DNA from: Balaenoptera acutorostrata
Taxonomy: Eukaryota > Chordata > Mammalia > Artiodactyla > Balaenopteridae
NCBI RefSeq assembly: GCF_949987535.1
Contig: NC_080074.1
Coordinates: 38,423,641-38,487,640 of the forward strand
Length of the DNA stretch: 64,000 nt
Direction of reading: 5' to 3'
Position numbers and translations under genes: made by a program. The notes beneath the pieces were generated by a model. That model was given only the letters and a program-made list of their open reading frames with translations. It was not told where the DNA came from and ran no database searches. Below are positions 1 through 12,215 of this stretch, one piece after another (within the stretch, counting starts at the first letter, position 1; each line of letters starts with the position of its first letter).

Positions 1-350
1 TCAGAGGCCACTGAGGCATGTATGGAAGAGGGACCCCAGATCCAGCTGGAAGAGAGAGAAGGTGACAGTTGTGATTTTAAAGGAAGATTAGAAGTCAGAT
101 CAACGGAAAATTGTATTTCAAGCTGGGGTACAGCATTGCAAAGTCCACAAAGTAGAGAATTGAGGGAATATGAGAAATGTGGTTTGGCTGAGGGCACCTA
201 CTCGTGGAAGATGGGACAGGAGAGGTAGAGGTGTGCCAGGCCATCTGGTGTCTCTTGTGCCAGTATGAGGAGTTTAGATTTTGTCATACAAACACAGGGG
301 AGATGTTACGGGATTTTAACTGAAGGAGGATAAGGCAAGATCTACTAAGT
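1..350 (-). mobile_element. L2-like remnant (antisense)
   Basis: Around 255-345 the order of motifs (gaggagtttagattttgtc, then a ggggagatgttacggga block, then aggcaagatct) follows the reverse complement of the L2 3' region seen in sense orientation at 14490-16365. The leftmost 200 bases fit less clearly. Confidence 0.45.
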
Positions 351-474
351 ATTAGACACACTGTTAGCTAACACACTGACATTGATGGACACTACGGAAA
401 ATAGAACTAAAAGCAGGCAGAAAACAAAAAAATCACATTTTGCATCTCAATAGGCCCTAAGGGATTCAATTTAC

Positions 475-830
475 GGTCAGCCCTTTGTATCCCCAGGTTC
501 TGCTTCCAAGGATTCAACTAAGGGCAGATCAAAAATGTTCGGGGAAAAATAATCAAGAAAGTTCCAAAAAGCAGAACTTGAATTTGCCACAGGCTGGCAA
601 CAATTTACATTGTATTTATAACTATTTACATAGTATTTACATTTTATTAGGTATTATAAGTAATCTAGAAATGCTTTACAGTATACAGGAGGATGTGCCT
701 AGGTTATACTCAAATAGTATGCCATTTTATACAAGGGACTTGAGCATCCTCAGATTTTGGTATCTGTGGGGGTCCTGGAACCAATTCTCCTCAGATACCA
801 AGGAACAAATGTACTACAGTAATTGTAGCA
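475..830. mobile_element. Tigger-type (TcMar) DNA transposon remnant
   Basis: Begins TCAGCCCTTTGTATCCCCAGG and ends with GGTATCTGTGGGGGTCCTGG, AACCAATTC and AGATACCAAGG, the inverted terminal sequences of non-autonomous Tigger/MER elements ('tatccgcggg' ends). Internal AT-rich blocks (ttacattttattaggtatta, taagtaatctagaaatg) also fit that family. About 350 bp, nonautonomous, long dead. Confidence 0.75.
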
Positions 831-835
831 CTGAT

Positions 836-1282
836 TTCTTTAGTGCTATATGTTTATGTGTGAAACACTTTCCATGCCTTGAGTCATCTAAACTACACAA
901 GAATCCTATGAGATTGTAACTAGGCTATTATCTTTTTTTTCATGGACAAATAAAAACGCTCTAGTGCTTAATTTTGCGATGCTAAAAGAGAATGCAAATG
1001 ACCCTTCCTTTGAATAGAGAATGTCTGCTTGTGTAGCTATTCTTGGTCTTTCAAGATAAACAATCAGCTCAGGAGTTGGAAACGGGGAGGTCTTTAAAGG
1101 ACTCCTGACCAGGTATCCAACTATAAATATTAATTCATTTGTTAATTTTATTTTTTGCATTGAGCATGAATTATGTTCCTGATATTGAATTAGGTGCCTG
1201 AAACATGAAAGTGAACAACACAATTTTTTTTCCCTCATAGACCCTCCAGCTTTCAGTGTAATTTTATATATTTGAAATCAAA
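836..1282. other. Intron sequence, nothing recognised
   Basis: AT-rich with no clear repeat, exon or regulatory motif. A short stretch near 1150-1210 faintly resembles an antisense L2/MIR end but is too diverged to call. Confidence 0.6.
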
Positions 1283-1340
1283 TTATATATATATATATAT
1301 ATATTAAACATATTCATATATATATATATAACATATATAT
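1283..1340. repeat. Two (AT)n microsatellite tracts
   Basis: Alternating AT at 1283-1304 and again at 1315-1340, separated by TTAAACATATTC; probably one interrupted array. Confidence 0.9.
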
Positions 1341-2227
1341 TCTTGTCCAGTGCTTTATGAAACAATACAATTTAGGACTATTTTTCTATACCATTTTTTT
1401 TTCTTGTTTTTTGGTTTTATTCCCTGCAGAATTAAAGTACTTCACTCATCCAAGTATTCCAGAGTATACCATTTAAATTAGCATGATTGTAAATGTATTT
1501 TAGTAAGTTTAATTATGGATATCATTGTATATAAATCCTGATTTGCATTTCTGATTATTTCCTTATAATGATATCCTGGAGTATATACTATTTGTTTAAC
1601 AAATAACTTTGTACAAGGTTATACCAGTTAACACTCCCACCAGAAAAGTGTTCAATAGCAATGATGAGAGGGTTTTTTTTAAATGTAAACATTATCTCTT
1701 GACGTATTGTTGGAAAATGTTCAGAGATGGGTCAAAAGTGATCACAAGATTGAACCAGAATTTTTAAGGATCCTCTTTGTATGCCAAGGAGTTTTTCAGC
1801 TTTCACTGTTTTGCTTGAAAATTTTTCAGAATTTTCTATTGCTAACAATGACTACTTTTGGAAAATCTGTCATTTATTCTGCAATAAAAAGCTTATAGTA
1901 TGTGGCTTTAGCTTTTCCTAGTAAATTGTTGTGGATTTAGCAACTACACATCTATCCCATTTCCATTTGAAGATTATGGAAGAGATGAAGATGGAAAACA
2001 AGGAAAATAAAAGACAGCTAATTAGAGTATTTTAATAGGCACATAAACTTCCCTAGGTGAAGCTCAGTTTTGTGTAGGTGGATATGTTTTCACACCTGGC
2101 CTTCTTTTTATTCTTTCTTGTCATGAATATTTTGTTTACAATAGCAATTTCTTTGAAGACTCTTCTTTTATGATTACTATACAAAATTAGTACATCATAA
2201 CATTGGTTTGGAAAAAAAAAAAAAAGT
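1341..2227. other. Intron sequence, possible L1 remnant
   Basis: Mostly unrecognised AT-rich sequence. The block 1390-1680, with 'aacactcccaccagaaaagtgttcaatagc', resembles the antisense 3' part of old L1 copies such as 25284-25985, at low confidence. Confidence 0.45.
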
Positions 2228-2425
2228 AGTTATGAGTGAAGACTCTGGGTTATATCCTGTGTTTAAATCCCTGCTCTGCCACACATATTTGTGACTTTCT
2301 GTACCTCTTTTGTTTTCACTAAAATTGGTATACTCATGAAACTTATCTCATGGTGTTGTTTTTAAACACATTAAAATCTGTAAAGAGCTTTGAATAGTAT
2401 CTTGTACCTAATAGGTGATAAATAA
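2228..2425 (+). mobile_element. MIR SINE
   Basis: Sense MIR: 'gaagactctgggttatatcctgtg', then 'aaatccctgctctgccac', 'gtgactttctgtacctct', 'catggtgttg' and 'aaagagctttgaatagtatc' follow the order of the MIR consensus. Ancient and diverged, with no visible target-site duplication. Confidence 0.8.
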
Positions 2426-2737
2426 ATTTTAAATATAGAATATGATTATAAATATATTTATACATTTTTCTTTTAAAATTCTGTTCAGTAGTCAATGATT
2501 TTATTGTGGCTGTACTGACAGATTAAAGTTACACAAGTATCAAATTCAAACTTAAAAACAAATGTGAATTTATATGTGAAAATTGGAAAAACTAACATGT
2601 AGACAAGCTTGAGGTTCAAATTACCCAAAGCTCATGAGAAATGTATATTTCTGAGGGAAGTTATTATACATATAATATGTACACGTACACACATACACAT
2701 CTATCTCATGTGTTTATTTGTGTATCTATTATTATGG

Positions 2738-2739
<2 letters not shown>

Positions 2740-2793
<54 letters not shown>
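2740..2793. repeat. (TA)n microsatellite, about 26 units
   Basis: Uninterrupted TA dinucleotides from about 2741 to 2792. It accounts for the isoleucine/tyrosine-rich open frames predicted on both strands here. Confidence 0.97.
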
Positions 2794-2797
<4 letters not shown>

Positions 2798-3893
2798 GCT
2801 GTTTGAAAAATATTCAATTCTTGGGGATTCAGCTGAAATTTGGAATGTGTGTGAAGATAATTTGGAATCTGCCAAGTGAAGAAACCAAAATATAAGGCAT
2901 AGGCAATTAGGTGGTTGGAATAGTCAGGTTGTTCTTTACCTGTGGAATATGTTCCTTTCTTTTTTCCTCTTCTAGTCTTCCTTAACATCTAACAGATAGA
3001 ATATAATGGTTCTGAACTTTTTTAAATGTTCACATTACTTCTGATGAAGAAAGACAAGGTTGAGTTCTCACAGAAATGATCTTGAGTTCTTTGTTGTCAA
3101 GGAAAAGGGAGAATATTTTCTTTAAAGGTGGTGTCAGGCTTCCTCTTGTGTTCAAGTTCTGTTTTCAGAACTCTGACCTGTCCTGGATCCACAGAAGCCT
3201 CATTTGATTGTGCGATTGAGTGGAGGTGGCCTGGAGCTTTGAGCTTGGAGCAGAGAGAAACCAAAGACTGAATTTCACACAAGAAGCCATCATGCAATTT
3301 CAAGTTTAAAGAGAAAGTTAGGAATCAAGAGCTAAAATTGAAATGAAAGGTCCTCAAATGGGGCTGGGTAGAGTGAGCAGGTTCAGAAAGCAAGGCCTGA
3401 AAGTAGTCCCTGAAGCAAGAGGACATGGTTAAGAGGGAGCTCTCAAGGGCCCTAAGATCCTCGGGACAGAGATGACTTTATGTAAATCACTGTAGTTAAA
3501 AGCTTGTTCACCTCAGCTTTATTGGGATTTGGCCCAGATATATCATCTCAGATCAAAGGTAGGAGAAGAGGATGATGGAATAGGCACTCTAGTAATATAA
3601 TTTGAAGGTCCTCCCTCATCAACAGGATGGCTAGTGTTAAAAACCTTCTTTCCCTTACCATTTTCTAATTCCTGTGTAATATCTGAAGTCCTTGAACCGC
3701 TGTGCAGTGGTAGTACCTGATTTCCACCATCCATATATCCATACTTCACTGGGAATTAATGGGCAGGTAGTTCTGCTTTGGTTCAGACCCCAATGAAGTG
3801 GTCTTGTTCCTCCTATTCTTTAAAATGCCTTATTTTTTGTGTAATCATGGTAGAGAAAGACTGGTCTAGATGAGAGCCACATCTGTCCCATCA
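2794..3893. other. Intron sequence, nothing recognised
   Basis: About 1.1 kb of mixed-composition sequence (2794-3893) with no repeat family, splice-flanked coding segment or motif I can support. Confidence 0.55.
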
Positions 3894-4045
3894 CCTATTT
3901 TTGTAAATAAACTTTTATTGGAACACAGCCATACCCATTCATTTACATCTTATCTATGCTTTTTTTGTGTTCCAACAGTAGAGTTGAGTGGTAGGAAAGA
4001 GACTGTATGGTCTGCAAATCCTAAAATATTTTCTATCTGGCCCTT
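3894..4045 (-). mobile_element. hAT-type DNA transposon remnant
   Basis: The text 'ttttgtaaataaacttttattgg', 'aacacagccatacccattca', 'tttacat', 'gtatggtctgcaaatcc' and 'taaaatattttctatctggccc' follows a common nonautonomous hAT-Charlie/MER element in the order of its 3' half. Exact subfamily not resolved; the orientation is by convention. Confidence 0.65.
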
Positions 4046-4470
4046 TGCTATCCAACTGATAGTCCTGATCAATGAAGGTAATATATCTACTGTAGACCTT
4101 CCTGGTTATATAATATCTGAATATTATGTCACATTTTTCACAAAAGACATCGATAAACATTAGCTTCAAGATAAAGATGAACAGAACAGTATAGGAATAG
4201 AAAACCTAATATATGTGTTTAATTTAATTTATCAACAAATAGTATCCTTAGTATATATCAGTAATGTATTTTGTTTGGAGTAAAGAATGAGCCACAATCC
4301 ATGTGCTCAATGAACTAATATTCTAATAGAGAAAATATGCATAAACAAATGCAATGCTATGTGGCAATGTTAAGGTAGAGTTATATGCAAAGTGGTATCT
4401 GAACACAAGTTAGTTCTGCTGGTGGTGAATTGGGAAAAGTTCTATACAGAGTAGGCATTTGACCTGGGCT

Positions 4471-4524
4471 TAAAAACAAACAAACCAAAAAAAAAAAAAA
4501 AAAAAAAGAAAAAAGAAAAAAAAC
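4471..4524. repeat. A-rich tract
   Basis: Interrupted A-run (21 A's at 4487-4507, then AAAAAAG units). It could be an old retroposon tail: the 250 bp before it weakly resemble an antisense L2 end, which would not supply a sense A-tail, so the source is unclear. Confidence 0.8.
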
Positions 4525-4591
4525 CTTGGAATTTGCCAGGCAGACAAGAAAGAAAAAGTATTCAAAGAGAAGGACATGCATGAGCAAAGCA

Positions 4592-4956
4592 TATCAGTCT
4601 TTTTGGGCTGCTATAACAAAAATACCACAGATTGGGTGGCTTATAAACACCAGAAATTTATTTCTGACAGTTTTGGAGGCCCAGAAGTCCAAGGTGAAGC
4701 ACCAGCAGATTCAGGGTCTGGTGAGGGGGACTAGGGACTGTTTCCTGTTTCATAGATGACCATCTTCTCTCTGTGTCCTCTTATGGTGGAAGGGGCTAGG
4801 TCTGGGGACTCTTTTATAAAGGCACTAATCCAATTCATGAGGGCTTTACTCTCATGACCTAATCACCTCCCAAAGACCCTACCTGCAGATACCATCACAT
4901 TGGAGATGCTTTCAACATATGAATTTGGAGGGAACACAAGCATTCAGTGTATAGCA
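4592..4956 (+). mobile_element. MLT1-type solo LTR (ERVL-MaLR)
   Basis: About 365 bp that starts 'tatcagtctttttgggctgc' and ends in 'cattcagtgtatagca'. Between them come 'aaaataccacagattgggtg', 'agttttggaggcccagaagt', 'cttttataaaggcactaatc' and 'catgacctaatcacctccca', the expected order for MLT1/MaLR LTRs. It is a solitary LTR with no internal region beside it; the termini TA...CA are eroded from TG...CA. Confidence 0.85.
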
Positions 4957-6689
4957 GGGTCTCTGATAAAAAGTAAGCATAGGGAATATCTTATAAGCCC
5001 AGTTTAACTGAGCATTATGTATGACCTCCAATTTCCTCAACCTTGTTCCTTATGCCTGCATGGCAGCATTCTCATGGTAATAGCAGCTGCTGAAATACTT
5101 ATTGGTACTCCATCCTTACTCTTCATCAAGAACCTGACAAAGTCAGGGTAGCTCTGTTCTGTGTTCTGTGCTTTAATGAGCCCTGCTCTGGTCCTCCTTT
5201 GATCTCATTCATGCCACCAGAACAGGTGTTCTTCAGGTCAAGAGGATATGCTCAACTAGGTCCTCCACTACCCCTTTTAGGTCATCTCTATTTACCAGGA
5301 ACCCTGAAATGCCCTGACCCAATAACCTGAGCCTGCTCCCAAGGCCTGAAGGGACCTCTTCCTTTGTCTATAGACCTCATCTCTGACATGTGCACCCATA
5401 GAACCATTGAGCCAAAGAGAGGCTGTTTGTAGTGGAGGAGCTCAAACCTGTGGGCCAGATTGTACATGTGCACACATGTATTTGAGCCTCTTCACTGTGT
5501 GGGACGGAGCTGTTTTTGGTGGGAAAGGAAGGCAGACAGCACTCAACCTCCTTTTGTACTCTTGTCATAAGCCCTGCAAATGTTATGGGCAAACCTGTAG
5601 CCAGATGCCAGAAAACAAGCACTAACTGCTAGGACCAGTACTCACTGTAGCTCTGGGTACAGATCAGACCTGCTGGCCATCACTGTAGTTCTAGATACAG
5701 ATCAAACCCACTTGTATAGAGAGCAAGAGCTCAACAAAGACATCAAATAAAAACTGTCATGGGGAAAATACTTGGGTAAAAAGAATAGAATGCCAGATCC
5801 TGTCCTTTTGATTGATTGACAAGATTTTCTCTTTCCAAAGATGCCTTGTAACAGTTAGTCTTATTACTCTGAATACATTCAGGTGCAGCTTCTTTTTAGC
5901 ATTTTAGTAGTTTGGCACTTCTGTTTCCTTTCCATAGTCAACCTGCTTCTGAGCCTCAAAAATTTATGAGAAAGAAGATTCTGTGTTCATTAAGACTTTT
6001 AAATACTTGGGAAATACCTAATCTATGTGTAATTAGTTTATAATTAAATTATTTAGTATGAAACTGCGTGTAAAAGTATCTGACAACAAATAATAATAAT
6101 CTGCCTCCAGAATATCAGTCTATCTTTGTCTTACTTTAAATATAATATTATTTTGCTCAAATTGCCTTTTTTGTATTTTTTTCATAAACTGTAACAATCC
6201 AAAAGATTTTCTTTTTAATGAGTTTTTAAACTAAGCATTGCTTAGCAGTCTGCCCCAGTTTTCTATACCTTGTAGATTCAGCTTAAAATAACTTCTTTGT
6301 GTGTTTATGCATAAGTATTTGCATGACTACTTAGACTTTTGAGGTCAATTTTTAAAATGTAAGATTTATAAATAGGAAAAAATGAACAATCTCCTCAACC
6401 TACCAGGGACCCAGGAAAATCAATTTCTGTACAAAGATTGTAGATTTCAGTTCCTATTCTACCAAAAGGTTGTCAGAAACTGCATAAATGACAATAAAAC
6501 TGTTTGCATTTTTTTGTTTTATTTTTTCAGTTAGTAAAGGTTATTCTTTTTACAAAACAACAAAAGAGTGAATAGTCCTATGTATCTAGACTTGGCTAGC
6601 TAGAGTTGCACAAGAAAATTTGATCAGAGTCAGGTTATGGAAAACTTTGCCTTGCTAAACCACTTGATCTTGGGCTTTTTTTTTTTTTT
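4957..6689. other. Intron sequence, nothing recognised
   Basis: 1.7 kb of largely unique sequence. Part (about 5630-5720) holds an imperfect internal repeat, 'actgtagctctgggtacagatcagacctgc' echoed at 'actgtagttctagatacagatcaaaccca'. No exon or repeat family identified. Confidence 0.55.
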
Positions 6690-6995
6690 TTTAACAGTGT
6701 GATGAGCAGATCTGAATTTCAGGTATATATTTTTTGAGATCTGAAGTTTTGTCTGGAGTGTAAAGATTCTAGAAAGGAAACTAGTTAGAAGGCTGTTACC
6801 ATAATCCTTACCAGAAGAACTGATGTGGACCAGGGCTGTGGCAGTGAAAGGGAGAAAATGAGAGAAAAGGACTCACTAGAGAGAAGTGGTTATGGGAGGT
6901 GGGAATGTTTAATAAAACACTGGAGAATAAAAACCACACATAGGATTTCAAAATAATTGAAGAGCTCTTGTTTGGTGTCAAAGTGAAATTAAATA
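6690..6995 (-). mobile_element. L2 remnant (antisense)
   Basis: The order 'gaaactagttagaaggctgt', 'taccataatccttacca', 'gtggaccagggctgtggcag' is the reverse of the L2 segment around its RT-to-3' region and is shared with 58390-58500. Diverged. Confidence 0.6.
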
Positions 6996-6996
6996 T

Positions 6997-7070
6997 CCTC
7001 TCTCTGTCTCTCTGTCTCTCTTTGTCTCTCTGTGTCTCCCTCTGTTGCGCTCTCTCTTTATTTCCTCTTT
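6997..7070. repeat. CT-rich microsatellite
   Basis: Imperfect (TCTCTG)n / (TC)n pyrimidine tract. Confidence 0.9.
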
Positions 7071-7794
7071 TAAAATTTCTGTAGGTAGATGGCTTTTGAT
7101 GGAGGCTGGGCTTTCTCCTAGAGGAGACTTTCCAAGTAAAGGGAGCATTATAAGTGGTATTAGATAATAGATGATGGCCTACTTTTACTAATTGTAGATA
7201 TTGTTTAGATAAATGATGAAAACTAAATTTAGATTAACTTGAGTTCAGATTGTCTAAGGCTGAGGCTAAGAAAGAAAGATTGAAAGGTTTACTTATAATG
7301 AGAAAGGGTCATTTGATCTATTATCTTAAAATTATAAATCAGGTCAAGGCATGGATTCGATGAAAATATGGTATTCCACTGGGAAACAAAATAGTGCCCC
7401 CAAAATGCACATCCCTTTTTCTGAGAGAAAATGTTCCTTATTATGCAACTTCCTCTCAATGCCAGGGCTCAGATCTCTTTCTCTTCAAAGCCACACTAAT
7501 GTCTTTAGCTCTATGCATCCTTGGCTTTCAGTTTTCTTGTTCTTTGATCTACCTTAACAGCAAATTGACAATAGGAGTATTAGAAGCACTAAATCTACCT
7601 GAGTCAATCTTCATCTTGTAAATAATATTGTCTTTTGCATATTCTTTAAAAATTTTCACTAAAAAATAAAAATATTAATGATAAATGTAAAGATTTAGTA
7701 AAACAAGACCGTATATTAGCTTCTATAAACTGGCTAGTATTATTTAGTAATAATAATCCATGCCTCAAACATTTGCAAAAGCTGATAATGACAT
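7071..7794. other. Intron sequence, nothing recognised
   Basis: Unique-looking AT-rich sequence without supported features. Confidence 0.6.
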
Positions 7795-8420
7795 GTCCAT
7801 TTATTTACTCAATCATTTGATAAATATGTTTTGAGCGTCTGTTGTGTGCCAAGTATTTCTCTAGGCTCCATAACATAACATGGTCAAAATAGAGAACTGT
7901 GCCTGTGTCATGGAGCTTACATAGTGTTCAGGGGGACTAGACAATAAACACAACAATTTAAGCAAATATATACTATGTTAGATAGCAATAAATATCCTGG
8001 TTGAAAATAAAGCAAAGAAGGGTGTTGCAAATTTAAGTAAGGTGGCAGAGAATGCCTTCATGACATGAGGGAGAAATTCTCTGGGAAAAGGCAAAGGGAG
8101 TAGCAAGTGCAAAGGCTCTGAGGTGAAAGCGTTCCTGGCATGTTTGAGCAAAAAGGACAATTCTGCTATAAGAGAATAGATTACGAAAAAAAATAATCAG
8201 TGATAAAATCAGAGTAGAGGCATGCAGATCGTGTAGGACATTGTAGGCAATAGCGGTGACTTTGGCTTTCTTCTACTCTGAGTGAGGTAAGAGGCCCCTC
8301 AAGGATTGTGAGCAGTGGGTGGTGGTGTTGGTCTGACTTTGGTGTGAACAGAATCTCCCAGCTAGTGTTGAAAATAGACTGAAGTAGGGCAACTGCTATT
8401 ATTGGCAATGGTTTTGACTT
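7795..8420 (-). mobile_element. L2 LINE 3' part (antisense)
   Basis: Starts with the reversed L2 3' end ('tttgagcgtctgttgtgtgc', 'caagtatttctctaggctcc'), then 'catggagcttacatagtg', 'gacaataaacacaac', 'gcaagtgcaaaggctctgag', 'tgtaggacattgtaggc'. This is the same motif order as the copies at 57755-58920 and 59828-60400, and the reverse of 15600-16350. Confidence 0.8.
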
Positions 8421-9064
8421 CTTCCCTGAAGCAGCTTTATCTGAATTAATCTGATTATGAAGAGCAGAAGTCAGGAGTACAAGAGTTAAGTCCATGGACA
8501 AACAGAAACAGCAGCTGAGAAATCAGGCTCAAATTAACAGATAAAATTCAGAAAAGCCCACAGTTCAAAGAGATGGGTCATATAGCAGGTCGGGACTTGA
8601 ACATCATTAGCACAAATGAATGAGTGACCATTTGACATCCCTAAATGCTACTTTTATAAATAGCATCTTAAATGCTACTTAATATAATACCCAAGTAAGA
8701 CAAAAATCTGATTATGTTAATTTAAGTTATATTTTTAAAACAAATAATTTACTGTAATTTTTTTTGGAAATAGAAATTGAGCAGTTTCTATTGTGTATCA
8801 GTGGCGGCAGGTTGTTAGCTTGACAAGATGTTGGAATCTATTTGCCAAAAGTAGCGTTGTATGTGGAGTGTGCTCTTTGATCTGGAAGCTTTCCAATCTG
8901 AAATGGCTAAAATTTGGGGTAAAATGTATAAATGAACTCAAAATAAATAAAAGCTTATGGAAATTAATTAATGCAATGAAGTTTATGGAATGCTCATTGT
9001 ATTCCAAGCACCTTACTCCAAGCAGGGGCGGGGCAGAGGTGGATGTTACAGGGATGCATAGGAT
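8421..9064. other. Intron sequence, nothing recognised
   Basis: Possibly a continuation of the preceding L2 for the first 100 bases; otherwise unrecognised. Confidence 0.5.
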
Positions 9065-9330
9065 AGAGAGGACATATACTGCAGTGGTTATGAGGTTAGG
9101 CTTTGGGCCAAAGAGACTAGAATTCCAACCCTGATACTTGGTAGCTTTATGACATTTAGTAAGTAATTTAATCTTTCTAAACCTCAGTTTCCTCAAGTGT
9201 AAATGGTGATTGCATATCTGCTTTATATTATAGGTCTGATGGAAGATTAAATTAAATGATTATATAAAGTACTTCGCAGAGAGTCAAGCATATAATAATG
9301 ACTCATTTAATGGTGCTAGTTGCTCTGTTG
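9065..9330 (+). mobile_element. MIR SINE
   Basis: Sense MIR with 'ctgcagtggttatgaggtta', 'ctagaattccaaccctgat', 'aatctttctaaacctcag', 'tttcctcaagtgtaaatgg' and the 3' 'agagtcaagcatataataa'. Nearly full length. Confidence 0.88.
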
Positions 9331-9420
9331 CTGCTTTTTGTCTGAGTTTAAGAGTTCACAAGTTACGATATCAAACTCTACATTTCATAATGTTATGTGT
9401 TATAAAATAGATTGGATAGT

Positions 9421-9437
9421 ATATAGATAGATAGATG
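9421..9437. repeat. (ATAG)n short tract
   Basis: About four GATA units. Confidence 0.8.
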
Positions 9438-9559
9438 GTTCAATGTAATTGCAAGGAAGAAAGTACTAAAGGTATCTGTAGGAATCAAAAAAGATGTCAA
9501 GAGGGAGCCAATAAGCTGGATTTTGAAGAATGCATTCAAGTTTCCAGGTGGAGGTCATC

Positions 9560-9655
9560 ATTCATTCACTGTCAGTCATTTAATTAATATGCATTTATTG
9601 TGTGTATGCTATATCCTGGAACTGTGCTGGAACTGCAAAACTTTATAAGAAATAA
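9560..9655 (-). mobile_element. L2 3' end fragment (antisense)
   Basis: 'cattcattcactgtcagtc' followed by 'tatgcatttattgtgtgtat' and 'ggaactgtgctgg' resembles the reversed 3' terminus of L2. Confidence 0.45.
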
Positions 9656-9837
9656 TCTTTGCCAACCCTTTTCCACTATGATGAGAAAGAACAACTTGTA
9701 AAAATCAACTGTTAAACTATGTGAATATGTATTTCCTAAAGCTGCCTGTAAGTTATATGCCCTGAGAGTAGAGTGGAAAGAAGGTAAAGGTTGATTCTGT
9801 TTACAGTAATGAGAAAAGGGAAATCCTGCAATATCCA

Positions 9838-9990
9838 TTCTAGGTGCTTTACACACTCACTTAACCCTTACAACAACCCTCTGAATTAAGTATGTGTTCC
9901 TCATGTCACAGATGAAACTAAGGTTCAGGGATTTTAACTATCTTGTCCAGGTCACTTAACTAGCAAGGGGAAGAATTAGGATTTGAAGAT
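9838..9990 (-). mobile_element. MIR SINE (antisense)
   Basis: 'ttctaggtgctttacacac', 'acaacaaccctctgaattaa', 'cacagatgaaactaaggttc', 'aggtcacttaactagcaagg' match the MIR reverse complement in order. Confidence 0.85.
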
Positions 9991-11004
9991 GACCACAGCT
10001 AACTTCGTAGAGGGGAGGGAAGTGCATGTTGCTACGTGCCCAAAAGAAAAGAAGACCTGGAACATTTGTGAGCATCTCTAATGACAATCACAGATGGCTC
10101 CCTTCTCTGAGGAACTGGTCAGTGTTATGTTGGCTGAAGTAAGACAGTGCAGGAGGATCACGTCCTTAGGTTTAAGGTTTCCTGGTAAGGTCTGGAAATA
10201 GCAATGCAGAGTATTGGAAGCGTAGTGTTCTGGAGGGATTATCAAGTAGGCACTTAGGCATGAGGAATAATCAGAGACCCAGACACGGGATCTCACAAGA
10301 GATGAAAAGTTTCCAGGAAGTGCTGGGCAGCCCATGCTGCCATGAGAGTTATGTGATCAGCCAGACTTCTCATTTTTAATAGAGAGTCCTAGGACCTTGG
10401 GCATGAAGAAATTTGTTCTGTAAATTCAGGACCTTTACAGATAAATAATGTTAAAGCCAAGTGTAAAGGTCAGAATCTTTGTGTTTAGTTTCTCATTTTG
10501 CCACATTCCTACAAGGAATTCTTAGTTATTGTTGAGTGTGACACAGGGAGCCATCAGAAACAGGGAAATCATTTTTGTTTGTACTTCAGGATTCCAGGAT
10601 TTATAATACTCATTTGTATTAGAGTAGGACTAGCCATATGAAAAGGGAGGCACTAAACTCTTTAAGGGAGATAAACAAAATCCTTCTCAGACCTCTAACA
10701 GGGTCCAATCTGTATACAATCGAATAGAATTGAATAAGAACTTTGTGAAACCCTTGTGTGCTATGGATATCACTGTTTACATCATCTCTGCCTTTTAAAA
10801 GGGATCAGAGCCACAGAAATAGCCATTACCAAATATCTCAGGGTAATTATTGGAGTACCCACCATCCAGAAGAATGGGATCAGGATTGGATTTGATTGGT
10901 GATATCATGAAAATGTATGCCTTTTAACCTTGGACTCAGAGAGTGTGCATGATTCATACTTCAGGTGAGAAAGGGAGGGACCTTTGGTCTTTACCCCTTA
11001 CTAC
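9991..11004. other. Intron sequence, nothing recognised
   Basis: About 1 kb with no repeat or exon I can support. Confidence 0.55.
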
Positions 11005-11165
11005 CTGGCTGTCTTTGAAGAATTTTTTTAATCCCACTGAACTCCACTCTCATCATCTGTAAAATAGGGAAAATAATATTCACCTCATAGGTACTCAGAT
11101 TTAAATGGGATCTGATGGAAAGTGCTGAGCATGGTACATACATGGTGACTCATCTTCCCTTCTTC
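11005..11165 (+). mobile_element. MIR SINE fragment
   Basis: 'ctcatcatctgtaaaatagg', 'caccTcataggtactcag' and the 3' 'gaaagtgctgagcatggtac' mark the 3' half of a sense MIR. Confidence 0.75.
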
Positions 11166-11764
11166 CCCTTTCCCTGTTCTTCAACAATATAATTATTATT
11201 AGCTGAGCCAATATCTCCAAGGTGAGAATTAACTCAGGGAAGAATGTGGACTCCCATGGGGCATTGCTTTTGATTGTGCCTCTCTGCTCTGATGTAGATT
11301 AAAAGAGAGGATTGAGAAAATGAAAGAGAGAAGGAAAGTTAATAGCCATTTTTTTGAAGTTATCAGCAATTTTCTTAGCTGGAACAACAGCAACAAATAA
11401 CAGTCAGGGACTCCCTTTAGTTGTTATAGTTTTTGACAGTAGAAGATGGAGAGCAGATGTGGAATGGTTCACCCTTCGAAGAGGCATTGCAGAGACATGG
11501 AACAGAGACAGGATGTATGTCCTGGCAGGGAGAATGTTCCATGCGCTCACTGCAGGGTTGGCAGGGCCTACAAAGATGAATGTGGCAGAAGTACTGGAGT
11601 CCTTGCAACACCCTACTTGCTAACTTATAGTGTTGGTTTATGGCCAGCAGGCCAAAAATGCCACCAGAGAGAATATCATAATAATTTTTCTCTTCCATTA
11701 CTTGATGCATAATGCTTTTCTTTCCCAGAGGGAAATATGCATTTTTAAAACCCTATAATTGTAC
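11166..11764. other. Unexplained, relatively GC-richer intron segment
   Basis: The part 11395-11640 has higher GC than its surroundings and overlapping short open frames on both strands (for example 11446-11712 and the reverse of 11417-11710), none resembling a known protein. No splice-flanked exon could be argued. It may be a diverged repeat. Confidence 0.4.
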
Positions 11765-12215
11765 ACCCTGAGATGATGCAATAAGAGGGGCACAAAAGTT
11801 CATAACCTCAGTGTAATCATGAGAAAATATCAGATAAACCCAAATTGAGGGTCATTCTACAAAATATGTGACCAGTCCTTTTCAAAAACATCAAGATCAT
11901 TGAAGACACAGAAAGACTGAGAAACTGTCACAGATTAGAGGAGGCTAAGAAGACTTGATGACTTAATACAGCGTGGTATCTTGGATTGGATCCTGGGACA
12001 GACTAAGAATATTAGTGGAGAAACTTAGGAAACCTGAATAGTTTAGTTAATAGTCTTGCGCCAATGTTAATTTTTTAGCTTTGATGAATATTCCATGGTT
12101 ATATAAGATGTTAACAGTAGGTGAAGTTGGGTAAAGGATATATAGGAACTCTCTGCACTGTCTTTGTAACTCTTCTGTAAATTTAAAATTTTTTCAGATT
12201 ACATATAAAAAAACC
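11765..12215 (+). mobile_element. Old L1 (L1ME-like) 3' end
   Basis: 'ggtatcttggattggatcct', 'gggacagactaag', 'tagtttagttaatagtctt', 'ccatggttatataagatgtt', 'ggaactctctgcactgtctt' and 'ctgtaaatttaaaatttttt' follow the 3' untranslated region of old mammalian L1 (L1M class), ending in an A-rich tail. Confidence 0.8.

Noticed and set aside
2609..2988. Membrane-protein-like open frames rich in Ile and Tyr
   Set aside because: Produced by the (TA)n microsatellite on both strands.
4592..4956. Possible active endogenous retrovirus
   Set aside because: Only a solitary, diverged MLT1-type LTR; no gag, pol or env sequence is next to it, and the same holds for 31561-31886.
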